From assembly GCA_028678965.1 (NCBI GenBank), contig JAJRCM010000102.1, positions 1 through 6,814 of the forward strand: a DNA stretch of 6,814 nt. Direction: 5' to 3'. The position numbers were made by a program, and so were the translations under genes. Shown piece by piece: positions 1 to 6,628 of this stretch; the stretch's first letter is position 1; each line of letters starts with the position of its first letter. Origin of the DNA: Methanomicrobiales archaeon. GTDB lineage: Archaea > Halobacteriota > Methanomicrobia > Methanomicrobiales > JACTUA01. The notes under the pieces were generated by a model, which saw nothing but the letters and a program-made list of their open reading frames with translations, did no database searches and was not told the DNA's origin.

Positions 1-205
1 CACCGGGTGCGATCATGGCTGCTCCAATCCTATCGATAGAGGTCTGAGAGGGTGTTTTGATCTCGAGCCCTTCAGTGACAAAAACCTCGTAGCGGAACCG
101 CGACCGGCTGTCACGGAGCTCTTCCACAACGGCAGGGGTGGTGAGAAGGCCCCCTTCCCCCCGCCATTCAGAAAAAAATACTGTTGCATCCAGCACAAAG
201 GTCAT
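1..205 (-). CDS. nob1: Archaeal NOB1-type PIN-domain endonuclease, 5' part only
   Basis: The first 68 codons of a minus-strand gene that runs off the left edge. The protein begins MTFVLDATVFF, with the first PIN-domain acidic residue at Asp6, and continues with TTPAVVEELRD (22-32), carrying Glu28/Glu29 where the second acidic residue is expected. This layout matches archaeal NOB1, which cleaves the 3' end of pre-16S rRNA during small-subunit maturation. The C-terminal zinc ribbon that would confirm it lies outside the window, so another PIN-domain protein cannot be fully excluded. The start is fixed by a strong GGAGGT six bases upstream and by a 4-nt ATGA overlap with the rtcA stop codon, which implies translational coupling as the third gene after prs and rtcA. 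A run of seven T occurs early in the gene, in a Phe-Phe-Ser stretch. Confidence 0.82.
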   Translation of the reverse strand, partial: MTFVLDATVFFSEWRGEGGLLTTPAVVEELRDSRSRFRYEVFVTEGLEIKTPSQTSIDRIGAAMIAPG

Positions 206-1185
206 GCACGTACCTCCACCACTCCATCATGATTGATCGTGATTGTGTACCCGAATTGCTCGAGAAGCCAGGCCATCGTCTCAGTATGAGAGGTCACTGA
301 ACTGGCAGTATACGTTCCACCGTACTGCGCGAGATAGACGAGGAGCTGGTCGGAGAGGTGCACATCCACCGAACCGCCAGCACGGATGGCATCGATCAGT
401 CCATCCGCAGCGCGTGTACCCACCCTCTCAGCAGGGAGCCCACGTCTTCCCAGGGCTGTACTGCCCTTTGCTCCATACCATACGGTGCAGGAGCTACCGG
501 TGCTTACCTCCATGCGGCGGTCGAGTTGCACGGGAGCATCGATTCCCAGCTCTTCATGGAGCCGTTTACGTGCAGCGGTTGCCTGCCGCTCTGCGACATG
601 GTCGGGGAGATTGGAAGAGGCGGAGCAGATCCCCATCAATGGGGGATCGCGCTCTGCGACAGTGACTGGTTTGAGAATTGAAGGTTCCACTGCCATATGA
701 ACCTCCCCCCCTCCACGGGGATAATACCCGCGATGGCTGGTGACAAGGGTGATCACTCCCCCGGCTGCCCGGAGACAGGGAAGGAACACATGCTCCAGGT
801 AATCGATGGTGGGGCTATGCTCCACCTCGGTCCCCCCACGGACAGTGATCGATCCTCCCACCAGAATTGCGATGGGGAGCCATGCCTGGAGGACGAGGGA
901 GACACTACCTGCTGTGCCGACATCAAGAGAAAGGCCGATCTTCCGTGGTTCACCAGGGGAGAAGGTGAGTCCCTCGCTTCCTACGGCAAGTCCCCTGCAG
1001 GTTGCATCACAGGTCATTGCCACCGCATGAACCGCCGCCACATGCTGGGCAGCAAGGCCGCGCCGGGGACGGCCTGCTCTGATGCGGGTGATCTCCATTG
1101 CCCTCCCACTCAGTGCCGCGAGAGTGACAGCCATCCGTACAATCTGTCCCCCACCCTCCAGATGAGAGCCATCGATGGTCAGCAT
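202..1185 (-). CDS. rtcA: RNA 3'-terminal phosphate cyclase
   Basis: A 327-residue protein of usual archaeal RtcA length. The family converts an RNA 3'-phosphate to a 2',3'-cyclic phosphate using ATP through an enzyme-AMP intermediate. Visible motifs are DGSHLEGGGQ (5-14), RAGRPRRGLAAQH (37-48), GTAGS (90-94), the family signature RGYYPRGGGEV (152-162, pattern R-G-x2-P-x-GGG-x-[LIV]) and DQLLVYLA (279-286). His300 in VTSHTET sits where the adenylated catalytic histidine is expected, which argues for an active cyclase rather than the non-catalytic Rcl1-like branch. The N-terminal loop has His-Leu before EGGGQ where many relatives have Tyr/Gln-Gly. The ATG overlaps the end of prs by 7 nt and has only AAGGA one base upstream, too close for a normal Shine-Dalgarno, so translation probably depends on ribosomes finishing prs. 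The stop overlaps the nob1 start. Confidence 0.95.
   Translation of the reverse strand: MLTIDGSHLEGGGQIVRMAVTLAALSGRAMEITRIRAGRPRRGLAAQHVAAVHAVAMTCDATCRGLAVGSEGLTFSPGEPRKIGLSLDVGTAGSVSLVLQAWLPIAILVGGSITVRGGTEVEHSPTIDYLEHVFLPCLRAAGGVITLVTSHRGYYPRGGGEVHMAVEPSILKPVTVAERDPPLMGICSASSNLPDHVAERQATAARKRLHEELGIDAPVQLDRRMEVSTGSSCTVWYGAKGSTALGRRGLPAERVGTRAADGLIDAIRAGGSVDVHLSDQLLVYLAQYGGTYTASSVTSHTETMAWLLEQFGYTITINHDGVVEVRA
212..217 (-). promoter_or_regulatory. Ribosome binding site of nob1
   Basis: On the minus strand GGAGGT lies six bases before the nob1 ATG and inside the last codons of rtcA. It is the strongest Shine-Dalgarno match in the minus-strand cluster. It decides the nob1 start over an out-of-frame open reading frame in the same region. 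Confidence 0.8.
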
Positions 1186-2027
1186 TCCTTCAGTGCCTGA
1201 GCGATATCCGCAGCAACGCTGTAGCGGCTGTAGCCACTCTCTATGGTATCACTCGCTGCCACTCCGACAATCCCGGCGTTGATGAGAAGTGCATAGGCAC
1301 CTCCGGTGAAGATACCATGGACGCAGACAGCGTGAACAGCACGGGCGCCCTGGTCGAGAAGCATGCGGGAGGCGGTGGCAAGGGTTCCCCCTGTGGAGAT
1401 GATATCGTCAACGATGACCGCGGTGCGCTGTTCCACCGCCAACCGCTTTGGTTCCATTCGTACTTCCTCCCCGGTTATCCGGGTCTTGATCAGGTGGTCG
1501 TGCTCCCAGCGGCCCTCCCGTGCGATTGCTGCAGCAAACCTCTCTGCACCAACGTCGGGAGCGAGGATGAGGGGGTCGGAAAATCCTGCGGTGGTGATGA
1601 ACCTGGTGACATCCTTTACCGGAGAGAGGGTGGTGGCCGGTACACCGAAGTGGGTGAGGACCCCCGGTTCATGAACCTGTACGGTAATAACCCGGGATAC
1701 TTCTGCGCCCAGTGCCCTCCCAATAGCCCTGGCACTGATCGGCTCTCCCGGGTTGAACTGCTTATCCTGCCGGGCATACCCCATATAGGGAAGGACGAGG
1801 ATGTTCTCCGACGCCTGGCAGGCATCGATTAACAGGAGGAGCTGGATCAGGGCATCGCTATCGGTGAGACTCCCCACAATGACCGTTCTATCATCGAGTG
1901 AACCGGTCTGCAGATAATGCTCTCCATCAGGAAACCGGGAGAATCGAGTCGTGACCAGTTCCTCGTCCAGTTCCCGCGCGATCCGGGAGGCGAGGATCTG
2001 GGATTTCTGTGTACCGACCACTTTCAT
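1179..2027 (-). CDS. prs: Ribose-phosphate pyrophosphokinase (PRPP synthetase)
   Basis: A 282-residue cytoplasmic enzyme that transfers pyrophosphate from ATP to ribose 5-phosphate, giving PRPP for nucleotide, histidine and, in methanogens, cofactor synthesis. Visible motifs are FPDGE (32-36), the ATP-contact segment YARQDKQFNPGEP (84-96), His119 in VQVHEPG, the flexible-loop KTR (181-183) and the PRPP-binding loop VIVDDIISTGGTL (204-216). The length, shorter than the roughly 315 residues of bacterial enzymes, fits the archaeal form. The start is the ATG after GTGAT three bases upstream, which aligns with the anti-Shine-Dalgarno core; nothing in frame upstream looks better. It is the first gene of the minus-strand cluster, divergent from lonB across an 85-bp spacer. 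Confidence 0.95.
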   Translation of the reverse strand: MKVVGTQKSQILASRIARELDEELVTTRFSRFPDGEHYLQTGSLDDRTVIVGSLTDSDALIQLLLLIDACQASENILVLPYMGYARQDKQFNPGEPISARAIGRALGAEVSRVITVQVHEPGVLTHFGVPATTLSPVKDVTRFITTAGFSDPLILAPDVGAERFAAAIAREGRWEHDHLIKTRITGEEVRMEPKRLAVEQRTAVIVDDIISTGGTLATASRMLLDQGARAVHAVCVHGIFTGGAYALLINAGIVGVAASDTIESGYSRYSVAADIAQALKEC

Positions 2028-2030
2028 GCT

Positions 2031-2035
2031 ATCAC
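2031..2035 (-). promoter_or_regulatory. Probable ribosome binding site of prs
   Basis: On the minus strand TTGTGAT precedes the prs ATG. GTGAT matches part of the archaeal GGAGGTGAT consensus and its register relative to the ATG is normal for that part of the consensus. It supports a leadered rather than leaderless prs mRNA. Confidence 0.5.
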
Positions 2036-2052
2036 AACTGTCAGATAAAAAG

Positions 2053-2060
2053 TACTTAAA
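2053..2060 (+). promoter_or_regulatory. Candidate TATA box of the lonB cluster
   Basis: TACTTAAA is preceded by purine-rich AAAAAG that could serve as a BRE. About 26 bases downstream falls near 2083, which would give a leader of about 30 nt containing the GAGGT ribosome binding site. The start site is inferred from spacing only. The same element read in reverse, TTTAAGTA, could also serve the minus strand. Confidence 0.45.
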
Positions 2061-2068
2061 CCATCAGA

Positions 2069-2076
2069 CAATAAAA
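2069..2076 (-). promoter_or_regulatory. Candidate TATA box of the prs cluster
   Basis: On the minus strand TTTTATTG lies so that a start about 26 bases downstream falls near 2046, leaving a leader of about 19 nt that keeps the GTGAT ribosome binding site. The alternative TTTAAGTA (2060-2053) would put the start near 2030 and remove that site, so it is less favoured. Confidence 0.35.
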
Positions 2077-2097
2077 CATATCAGGTACTCAAGGGAC

Positions 2098-2102
2098 GAG
2101 GT
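2098..2102 (+). promoter_or_regulatory. Ribosome binding site of lonB
   Basis: GAGGT lies ten bases before the ATG at 2113, slightly long but acceptable spacing. It supports this start over an in-frame ATG at 1951 that would read back into prs. Confidence 0.55.
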
Positions 2103-2112
2103 ATACGTTACA

Positions 2113-4023
2113 ATGGAAAACACAAGTGAGGAACTCATTAACGGCGATGATGTCTTTGCCGGTCTCGACTTAGAGACCTCATCCCAGATTGAGGTACCTC
2201 AGAAACTGATCGACCAGGTCATCGGACAGGAGCACGCCGTTGAAGTGATCCGGAAGGCAGCTATCCAGCGGCGGCACGTGATGATGATCGGGAGCCCGGG
2301 TACCGGAAAGTCCATGCTCGCCAAAGCGATGGCCGAGCTGCTTCCCAAAGAGGAGCTTCAGGATATCCTGGTCTACCCCAACTCAGAGGATAACAATAAT
2401 CCCATCATCCGTGTGGTACCAGCCACGAGGGGAAAACAGATTGTTGTCGCCCATAAATCGGAAGCGAAGCGCAAGATCCAGATGCGGAATACCCTCCTCA
2501 TGCTCCTTTTGATCGGGATCATCGGGTACTCCTTCATCACCTACCAGTGGCTGATGGGGATAATCGCTGCAGCGTTTGTTTTCATGGCTCTGCGCTATTC
2601 AACCCCTCGGGAAGAGCTGATGGTTCCCAAGCTGCTGGTCACCAACGATAATACCGCGACCGCTCCATTCGTTGATGCCACCGGCTCCCACGCTGGTGCC
2701 TTGCTGGGGGACGTACGGCATGATCCGTTCCAGAGCGGCGGCCTGGAGACGCCCTCCCATGACCGTGTGGAGGCAGGTGCCATCCACCGTGCCCACCAGG
2801 GGGTACTGTTCATCGATGAGATCAATACGCTCACCCCTCACTCCCAGCAGAACCTCCTCACCGCTCTCCAGGAGGGAGCGTTCCCCATCACCGGACAGAG
2901 TGAGCGATCGAGCGGCGCTATGGTCCGGACAGAGCCCGTGCCCTGCCGGTTCATCATGATCGCCGCTGGTAACCTGGATGCAATCGAGGGTATGCACCCG
3001 GCGCTCCGCTCGCGTATCCGCGGTTACGGGTACGAGGTGTTCATGAAGGAGACGATGGAGGACTCCATCGAAAACCGCCGTAAATTCATTCGCTTCATCG
3101 CCCAGGAAGTGAAAAATGATGGTAAGATCCCCCATTTCGACCGATCGGCCATCGAGGAATTGATACGGGAGGCACGGCGGCGGTCGAACCGGAAGGGACA
3201 CCTCAGCCTGAAACTCCGTGATATTGGAGGACTGATTCGGGTCGCCGGCGATATTGCCCGACAACAGGGACAGACCGTCACCAATTCAGCCCATGTTCTC
3301 GCAGCGAAAGCAATGGCTCGGTCCATTGAAGAGCAGGTATCAGATGATTATATCCGCCGGAGCAGGGACTATGAATTGACCGTGGTGGAGGGGACCCGGG
3401 TCGGGCGAGTGAACGGGCTCGCGGTGATGGGTACCGACAGCGGGTCGGTCCTCCCCATCGTTGCTGAGGTGACCCCCACCCAAGGAGCGACGGGAACGGT
3501 GATTGCCACCGGCATGTTGAAAGAGATTGCCCAGGAATCGATCAAGAACGTGAGTGCCATCATCAAGAAGTTCACGGGCCGGGACATCAAGAATATGGAC
3601 ATCCACATCCAGTTCATCGGGACCTACGGTGGTGTAGACGGTGATTCTGCCTCGATCAGTGTGGCGACCGCGGTGATCAGTGCCATTGAGGGAATCCCCA
3701 TCCACCAGGAACTGGCTATGACTGGTTCACTCTCTGTCCGCGGGGACGTCCTTCCGGTGGGGGGAGTAACCTACAAGATAGAAGCCGCCGCCAAAGCAGG
3801 TATCAGGAAAGTGCTCATCCCCCGCACCAACATGGCGGATGTCCTGATAGAGGATCAGTACCAGAAGTCGATGGAGATTATTCCGGTAGATACCATTGAG
3901 GAGGTCCTCACCCACGCCCTCGTGCCCGAGAACCGGGAAGGGTTCCTCTCCAAATTGAAGAATATCGCTTCCCAGCGGACCGTCAAGATCTTGGATGTTC
4001 CCGTGACCACTCCCCTGGTGTAA
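2113..4023 (+). CDS. lonB: Archaeal membrane-anchored ATP-dependent protease LonB
   Basis: A 636-residue archaeal LonB. It unfolds and degrades proteins at the cytoplasmic face of the membrane as an ATP-driven ring. The order is typical: AAA+ Walker A GSPGTGKS (60-67); two inserted hydrophobic segments at about 127-143 and 146-160, which anchor the protein; Walker B VLFIDE (231-236); sensor 1 Asn287 in AAGN; candidate arginine fingers in LRSRIRG (298-304); and sensor 2 Arg369 in KLRD. The C-terminal Lon protease domain has catalytic Ser512 in DGDSAS and Lys555 in TYKIEAA, a 43-residue spacing that matches the archaeal Lon Ser/Lys dyad. The bacterial LON N-domain is absent, as expected. The start at 2113 has GAGGT upstream; a longer in-frame reading from 1951 lies antisense to prs and adds non-homologous, serine-rich sequence. 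tldD follows after 5 nt. Confidence 0.97.
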   Translation: MENTSEELINGDDVFAGLDLETSSQIEVPQKLIDQVIGQEHAVEVIRKAAIQRRHVMMIGSPGTGKSMLAKAMAELLPKEELQDILVYPNSEDNNNPIIRVVPATRGKQIVVAHKSEAKRKIQMRNTLLMLLLIGIIGYSFITYQWLMGIIAAAFVFMALRYSTPREELMVPKLLVTNDNTATAPFVDATGSHAGALLGDVRHDPFQSGGLETPSHDRVEAGAIHRAHQGVLFIDEINTLTPHSQQNLLTALQEGAFPITGQSERSSGAMVRTEPVPCRFIMIAAGNLDAIEGMHPALRSRIRGYGYEVFMKETMEDSIENRRKFIRFIAQEVKNDGKIPHFDRSAIEELIREARRRSNRKGHLSLKLRDIGGLIRVAGDIARQQGQTVTNSAHVLAAKAMARSIEEQVSDDYIRRSRDYELTVVEGTRVGRVNGLAVMGTDSGSVLPIVAEVTPTQGATGTVIATGMLKEIAQESIKNVSAIIKKFTGRDIKNMDIHIQFIGTYGGVDGDSASISVATAVISAIEGIPIHQELAMTGSLSVRGDVLPVGGVTYKIEAAAKAGIRKVLIPRTNMADVLIEDQYQKSMEIIPVDTIEEVLTHALVPENREGFLSKLKNIASQRTVKILDVPVTTPLV

Positions 4024-4028
4024 CCATC

Positions 4029-5360
4029 ATGCAGGGGATCAGGTACTACGACCTGCGTCAGGTGCGGGGGTATGGCACCCGCATTGATATTGACAATGGA
4101 GCGGTGGAGGAGGCAGGGACATCTTTTTTTGATGATACCGTGATCCGTGCCCTTGGTCCGAAAGGATGGGGAGTGGTCACTATGGATTCCTTCGTTCCTG
4201 ATGCCCCCACGAGCATCGAAAATGCCATCGCTGAAGCCGCACCTCTCACTGCGGTGACACATGAAGACATTCTCCTTGCCGGTGTTCCAGGACCGGTCCG
4301 TGCTGTCCCTGCCCTCAGGGAAGATCCGGCAGTGATTCACCTTGATGAGAAGATCGATCTCCTGCACGGGATCGAGCGGGCGGCCCGGGTTCCCGAGGTG
4401 GGGAATACCCGGGCTACTTACCTGGAACGGAAGGAGACCGTCCGCTTCATGGACTCTTCAGGCATCGACATAAGCTACGATGTGACCCGATGTGGATTCT
4501 CGGTGATGGCCGTTGCTGTCCGGCAGGGTCGTATGCAGATGGGGCGGGAGAGCCGGCATACCATCAGCGGATTCAACCTCCGCCACCAGGAAGGGATGGG
4601 AGAAAAAGCGGGTCGCACCGCGGTTGCTCTCCTCGATGCCGTTCCGGCACGCGGGAAGAGGATGAACGTGGTGCTTGATCAGGAACTGGGAGGAGTCTTT
4701 GCCCATGAGGCAGTGGGGCACGCGAGCGAGGGTGACCTGATCAAGGAAGGAAACTCTGTCCTCAGGGGCAAGATAGGTGAGACGATCGGGAACAGGGATC
4801 TCACTATTATTGACGATCCCACACTTCCCGAATTTGGCTTTGAGCCCCTGGATGCGGAAGGTATGGCGGTGCACCGGACTGAAGTCATCCAGGGAGGGAA
4901 GGTGCATGCCTACCTTCATAACCGGGAGACTGCGCCGGTAGTGGGGAATGGAGAACCCGGTAATGCCCGGGCGATGGCAGGCAGCATTCCTCAGGTACGT
5001 ATGAGCAACACCTTCATCGAGAACGGGGATATCGCATTCGAGGAATTACTTGAGGTATGTGGGACCGGTATACTCCTCAAGGGCTCCCGTGGCGGCCAGG
5101 TGGACCCTGGCCGGGGAGTATTCCTGTTCAACGCAGAGTACGGGTACCTGATTGAAAACGGAGAATGCACAACCATGGTGAGGGACGTCTCTCTCTCAGG
5201 AGAGATTCTTAGTACCCTTCACGATATCGAGCTCATCGGCAACGACCGCTTGATGTATGAGGGATTTTGCGGAAAGGGGGGGCAGAGTGTGCCGGTGAGT
5301 GACGGTGCACCACACCTCCTCCTCCGCCACGCGGTGGTGGGTGGCAGTGGAACTGATTGA
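4029..5360 (+). CDS. tldD: TldD metallopeptidase subunit
   Basis: A 443-residue catalytic subunit of the TldD/TldE peptidase (family U62/M103), which in bacteria is a heterodimer that cleaves unfolded peptides inside a closed chamber. The zinc site is intact: HEAVGH at 226-231 gives His226, Glu227 and His231, and Cys414 in EGFCGKGGQ matches the expected third ligand near the C terminus. Other family features are DDPTLPEFGFEPLDAEG (262-278) and SRGGQVDPGRGVF (353-365). The ATG follows the lonB stop by 5 nt, and GGTG in the last lonB codons (4017-4020) can act as its ribosome binding site. It overlaps tldE. A T7 run at 4124-4130, in Ser-Phe-Phe codons, is unusual in such a GC-rich gene. It probably degrades peptides released by LonB, which is inference from context. 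Confidence 0.96.
   Translation: MQGIRYYDLRQVRGYGTRIDIDNGAVEEAGTSFFDDTVIRALGPKGWGVVTMDSFVPDAPTSIENAIAEAAPLTAVTHEDILLAGVPGPVRAVPALREDPAVIHLDEKIDLLHGIERAARVPEVGNTRATYLERKETVRFMDSSGIDISYDVTRCGFSVMAVAVRQGRMQMGRESRHTISGFNLRHQEGMGEKAGRTAVALLDAVPARGKRMNVVLDQELGGVFAHEAVGHASEGDLIKEGNSVLRGKIGETIGNRDLTIIDDPTLPEFGFEPLDAEGMAVHRTEVIQGGKVHAYLHNRETAPVVGNGEPGNARAMAGSIPQVRMSNTFIENGDIAFEELLEVCGTGILLKGSRGGQVDPGRGVFLFNAEYGYLIENGECTTMVRDVSLSGEILSTLHDIELIGNDRLMYEGFCGKGGQSVPVSDGAPHLLLRHAVVGGSGTD
5323..5341 (+). promoter_or_regulatory. Hairpin masking the tldE ribosome binding site
   Basis: Bases 5323-5330 (TCCGCCAC) can pair with 5334-5341 (GTGGTGGG) around a 3-nt loop: eight pairs, two of them G-U. The right arm includes the GGTGG that would be the tldE ribosome binding site. 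Ribosomes completing tldD would melt it, so it may enforce coupled translation of the two subunits. Folding was done by eye. Confidence 0.4.
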
Positions 5361-6627
5361 GGCGATTCTTGAGGAAGGGATCAGGCGCTGCGATGAGGTG
5401 GAAGTCTTTGGTACGAACGGTACTTCACTCTCACTCACCCTGAAAGGAGGAATTCTCCATTCCGCGGAACTATCCCGTTCGTGGGGTGTAGGTATCCGTA
5501 CTATTGAGAAAGGAAAGATCGGGTTCTCCAGCACCAGCGACCCTGGTCGATGGCGGGAGTGTCTGAAAGCAGCATGTGAGAGCGGAACAGCAGCAACTCA
5601 CCAGGAGTGGAAGGGACTGCCTGGGCCGGTGGAGTATCCTCTCCGTGCCCCAACTCATGACCCCTCTCTTTTCCCCAACCTCGATCCCGCTCAACTGCTC
5701 GCAGATGCCCTGCTGGAGGGTGCGGGAGAGCATCCCGTCACTATCACTGGTGGTTCTGTCGACCTTTCCCGGGGCACTATTATCCTTGCCAATAGCAGGG
5801 GGGTGCGATACACCGCACCCCGAACCCTTGCCTCTATATCTCTTGAGGCGATCCATGGCACATCTACGGGATATGAGTTTGATGCCTCGGTGTTCATGGA
5901 GCTGGATGCCCGAGCTGTCGGTGAACAGGCAGCATTCCTGGCAAGCCACTGTGACGGGGGATATGACATCTCCACCGGGGATTACGATCTCGTCCTCTCA
6001 CCTATTGCGGTTGCCCAGCTGCTGGGACATGCGGTAGTCCCTGCATTGAGTGGACGAAATGTCCATGCGGGCCGATCCCGATTGAGCGGGGAGCTGGGGA
6101 AGCAATGCCTGGACGAAGGACTCTCCCTCTATGATGATCCCTTTGCCAGGGGGACCGGGGCGACGGACTGGGATGGGGAAGGGGTGCTCGCCCGGCGGAT
6201 TCCGTTTGTGAATGACGGGGTGTTGGAGCGGTTTGCCTACGATCTGAAAACTGCCTCCCGTTATGGAACTGAGAGCACTGCCAGTGCCGTCCGGTCGGGA
6301 TACGGGGGTGCTCCTGCCATCGGAGTCCACAACCTGGTGGTGGATGGGGAGCGGACCGGGGTTTTCGATGACAAAGCGCTCTTTGTCCATGATATTGTTG
6401 GCGCCCATACCGCGAACCCCTTGACCGGGGATTTCTCGGTGGAGCTCTCCAATGCCTACTGGATTGAGGGCGGTATCCCAGGGACACCGGTACGGAAAGC
6501 GATGTATGCCGGGAATATTTTTGAAGCGTTCCGGTCCATCGGAGGATTGGGAAAGGAGTCACGGGTGGTAGGATCGGCGATCCTACCACCGGTAAGATTA
6601 AATAAACAGCGAATCATCGGTAAATAA
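5347..6627 (+). CDS. tldE: TldE/PmbA subunit of the TldD/TldE metallopeptidase
   Basis: A 426-residue partner of TldD from the same U62 family. It shares the fold but has no HExxxH: the matching region reads SPIAVAQLLGH (218-228), so it is the non-catalytic subunit, as is usual. The PmbA-type motif GAHTANPLTGDFS (352-364) is well conserved. The start is the weak point. GTG at 5347 gives the family-like opening ELIEAIL and has GGTGG six bases upstream. GTG at 5341 has too little spacing, and ATG at 5299 adds sequence unlike the family. With the 5347 start it overlaps tldD by 14 nt, which fits coupled synthesis of a heterodimer. Its 3' end contains a perfect inverted repeat (6564-6590), and the next gene begins one base after its stop. 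Confidence 0.93.
   Translation: MELIEAILEEGIRRCDEVEVFGTNGTSLSLTLKGGILHSAELSRSWGVGIRTIEKGKIGFSSTSDPGRWRECLKAACESGTAATHQEWKGLPGPVEYPLRAPTHDPSLFPNLDPAQLLADALLEGAGEHPVTITGGSVDLSRGTIILANSRGVRYTAPRTLASISLEAIHGTSTGYEFDASVFMELDARAVGEQAAFLASHCDGGYDISTGDYDLVLSPIAVAQLLGHAVVPALSGRNVHAGRSRLSGELGKQCLDEGLSLYDDPFARGTGATDWDGEGVLARRIPFVNDGVLERFAYDLKTASRYGTESTASAVRSGYGGAPAIGVHNLVVDGERTGVFDDKALFVHDIVGAHTANPLTGDFSVELSNAYWIEGGIPGTPVRKAMYAGNIFEAFRSIGGLGKESRVVGSAILPPVRLNKQRIIGK
6564..6590. repeat. Perfect 12-bp inverted repeat in the 3' end of tldE
   Basis: The arm GGTGGTAGGATC at 6564-6575 is matched by its exact reverse complement at 6579-6590, with GGC between. After one mismatch two further outer pairs form (6562/6592 and 6561/6593). 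It lies in the tldE codons for VVGSAILPP. It could be a DNA operator for a dimeric regulator or an RNA hairpin. No T tract follows, so it does not look like an intrinsic terminator. Confidence 0.8.
6598..6606 (+). promoter_or_regulatory. Candidate internal TATA box for the bofA-like gene
   Basis: TTAAATAAA is the most AT-rich stretch at this end of the window and is preceded by purine-rich GGTAAG, a possible BRE. Its centre is about 27 bases before the ATG at 6629, so transcription would begin at or next to the ATG and give a leaderless mRNA. The inverted repeat ends eight bases upstream of it. The bofA-like gene has only a weak CGGTAA as a ribosome binding site, in line with leaderless translation or coupling from tldE. 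Confidence 0.45.
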
Positions 6628-6628
6628 C

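Larger units (their letters stand above)
2028..2112. promoter_or_regulatory. Divergent prs / lonB intergenic regulatory region
   Basis: This is the only real intergenic spacer in the window, at 85 bp, and it is clearly more AT-rich than the flanking genes. It must carry the promoters of both clusters. It holds an 8-bp palindrome AAGTACTT at 2050-2057, an imperfect direct repeat TCAGATAAAA (2041-2050) and TCAGACAATAAAA (2064-2076), and GTACT at 2052-2056 and 2085-2089. No T-rich terminator is needed or seen between divergent genes. Confidence 0.7.

Noticed and set aside
13..198. 61-codon minus-strand open frame beginning MCWMQQYFF
   Set aside because: It is an out-of-frame reading of nob1; the frame from 205 has the strong GGAGGT, the stop/start overlap with rtcA and PIN-domain residues.
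697..1200. 167-codon open frame on the plus strand opposite rtcA
   Set aside because: It is fully antisense to well conserved rtcA motifs, with no domain character or promoter of its own.
1951..2112. In-frame 54-codon upstream extension of lonB starting at ATG 1951
   Set aside because: It lies antisense to the start of prs and across the intergenic promoters, encodes a serine-rich stretch unlike LonB, and the ATG at 2113 has a ribosome binding site and a normal LonB N terminus.
2599..3264. 221-codon open frame on the minus strand opposite lonB
   Set aside because: It is fully antisense to conserved AAA+ sequence, has no recognisable motif, and long antisense frames are common opposite GC-rich genes.
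4290..4299. 10-bp palindrome GGACCGGTCC in tldD
   Set aside because: It is short, fully coding and GC-rich with no promoter element nearby; expected by chance in this composition.
5299..5346. Longer tldE start at ATG 5299
   Set aside because: The added residues are the tldD 3' end read in another frame and do not resemble TldE; GTG 5347 has a spaced GGTGG and a family-like ELIEAIL opening.
6564..6590. Inverted repeat as an intrinsic terminator of the tldE mRNA
   Set aside because: It is inside the coding sequence and is followed by GGTAAGATTAAA rather than a T tract; archaeal terminators depend mainly on oligo-T.
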